Below, piece after piece: positions 63,118-64,000 of a stretch of 64,000 nt of DNA (positions are counted from its first letter, which is position 1; every line of letters begins with the position of its first letter). A program made the position numbers and the translations under genes. Where the stretch lies: assembly GCA_026168455.1 (NCBI GenBank), contig CM047426.1:58687812-58751811 (forward strand). Reading direction: 5' to 3'. The DNA comes from Theocolax elegans. Its lineage: Eukaryota > Arthropoda > Insecta > Hymenoptera > Cerocephalidae. Below the pieces are notes generated by a model. It was given only the letters and a program-made list of their open reading frames with translations. It had not been told where the DNA came from and made no database searches.

Positions 63118-64000
63118 TGATCAATTAATAAAACAAGTAATTGTTAAGTAATTGGGATTTCGATGGAAAGAGATGAGATGGTGTGAGAGAGATGGATGTA
63201 GAGAAGTGATAGGTGAGGTTAGGACTGCGGTTGTTCGTAAATATCGGACCGAGCCACTCTCATTATTGGGAAATCGTGAATGAGAGTTTACGTGATAATA
63301 ATAGGGAATATTTCGGTTTGTTGAGGATGATGGGTACAAGGGAAGGATTGAAGGTTAACGATAACACGTAGTAGCGGACAGAATGCGTACAAGTATCAAC
63401 GGTACGAGCGCCGATCACCGCGTGCGTGCGCGAAACCGAGAGAGATAGAGAGATGTTGATCGCGTGCGTCTAGTAAGAGAGTGACGGCGCGCAAACTGCG
63501 CGCGCACGTCAAATATAGGTGAGAGCGACGCGCCGAAGGGGGAACGACTACAAACGGGCTGATATACATACGTACCCGTGTAAGAGGAAAGGAGATAGAC
63601 AACTGCCCCGGTGCATTGGTGGAGGCGTTGGCGGATACGAACAGACAGCGGATAAAATAAAATGGCGAACATACACTAGCGGAATTGGCAGGAAAATAGG
63701 TGGCGTTACGGACGTTATCGGTACGTCTACTACTACCGATCTGGCGGATAGAATAGCGGAAAGGGAGATCAACTAGCTTCGCTATCGGCAGCGGATAATA
63801 TGAATCGGAGAAGAAGGAAGAGACACCTTCCCCAACCGCCATATAGTACAGACGTGTTGTGAGAAAGCTATCGATGTAGTGAAACGGTACGATGATTAGC
63901 GGCAGCGGTCAATAAAACCTGAATTTATTATTATATTTTCTTTAGCGTTTCGCGACGAATTACTGAGTTGCGTGGGTTAATTCGTATGTAATATATTGAA
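63118..64000 (+). other. GC-richer block, possibly LTR or promoter, unidentified
   Basis: From ~63370 the sequence is rich in CG and GA words, without a convincing frame. Near the end TCAATAAAACCTG at ~63910 could be a poly(A) signal, as in the R/U5 part of an LTR. The end of this unit is outside the window. Confidence 0.3.

Overview
This window looks like a repeat-dense, gene-poor stretch of an arthropod nuclear genome, most likely an insect and possibly a hymenopteran such as an ant. That assignment is inferred from the element types and base composition; no species marker was found. Nothing in it is bacterial: coding pieces are retroelement and transposase genes, spliced-looking fragments, foldback elements and microsatellites in AT-rich DNA. 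No intact host gene was recognised.

Layout. 1-3.2 kb: 5' end of an LTR retrotransposon on the minus strand (LTR, primer site, gag, start of pol with protease). 3.3-7 kb: a foldback element, two tRNA-like units and a ~0.6 kb tandem repeat. 7.5-13.6 kb: two 5'-truncated non-LTR retrotransposons, minus strand, lodged in a (CT)n tract of a GC-richer promoter-like block. 13.8-15.2 kb: a decayed piggyBac transposase. 16-23.4 kb: a cluster of inverted-repeat elements, one split by a solo LTR with a clean 4-bp target duplication. 23.9-26.8 kb: a 5S-rRNA-derived retroposon plus a ~61-bp-period minisatellite, together duplicated in tandem with a 1,403-bp period. 28.8-34.5 kb: pieces of a BEN-domain gene (minus strand) whose intron holds a Penelope-like element with reverse transcriptase, GIY-YIG endonuclease and a hammerhead-ribozyme-like motif.

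34.70-46.49 kb is the best-preserved unit: a complete Ty3/Gypsy-type LTR retrotransposon on the minus strand. It has 1,522-bp LTRs that differ at only two positions I found, a GTAT target duplication, a tRNA-Lys primer site, a polypurine tract, gag, a -1 frameshifted pol with all expected domains, and a third ORF. That third ORF does not look like env; it is a proline-rich protein ending in a zinc-knuckle pair with the same layout as the element's own gag. This is the most interesting object in the window.

46.8-51.3 kb is a large non-autonomous inverted-repeat element with subterminal ~290-bp tandem repeats. 52.1-54.9 kb is a broken CACTA/Tnp2-like transposase gene. 55-63 kb holds further inverted-repeat elements, including a nested pair at 61-63 kb in which a 1.04-kb palindrome sits at a duplicated TA. 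The last kilobase is GC-richer and promoter- or LTR-like, and was not identified.
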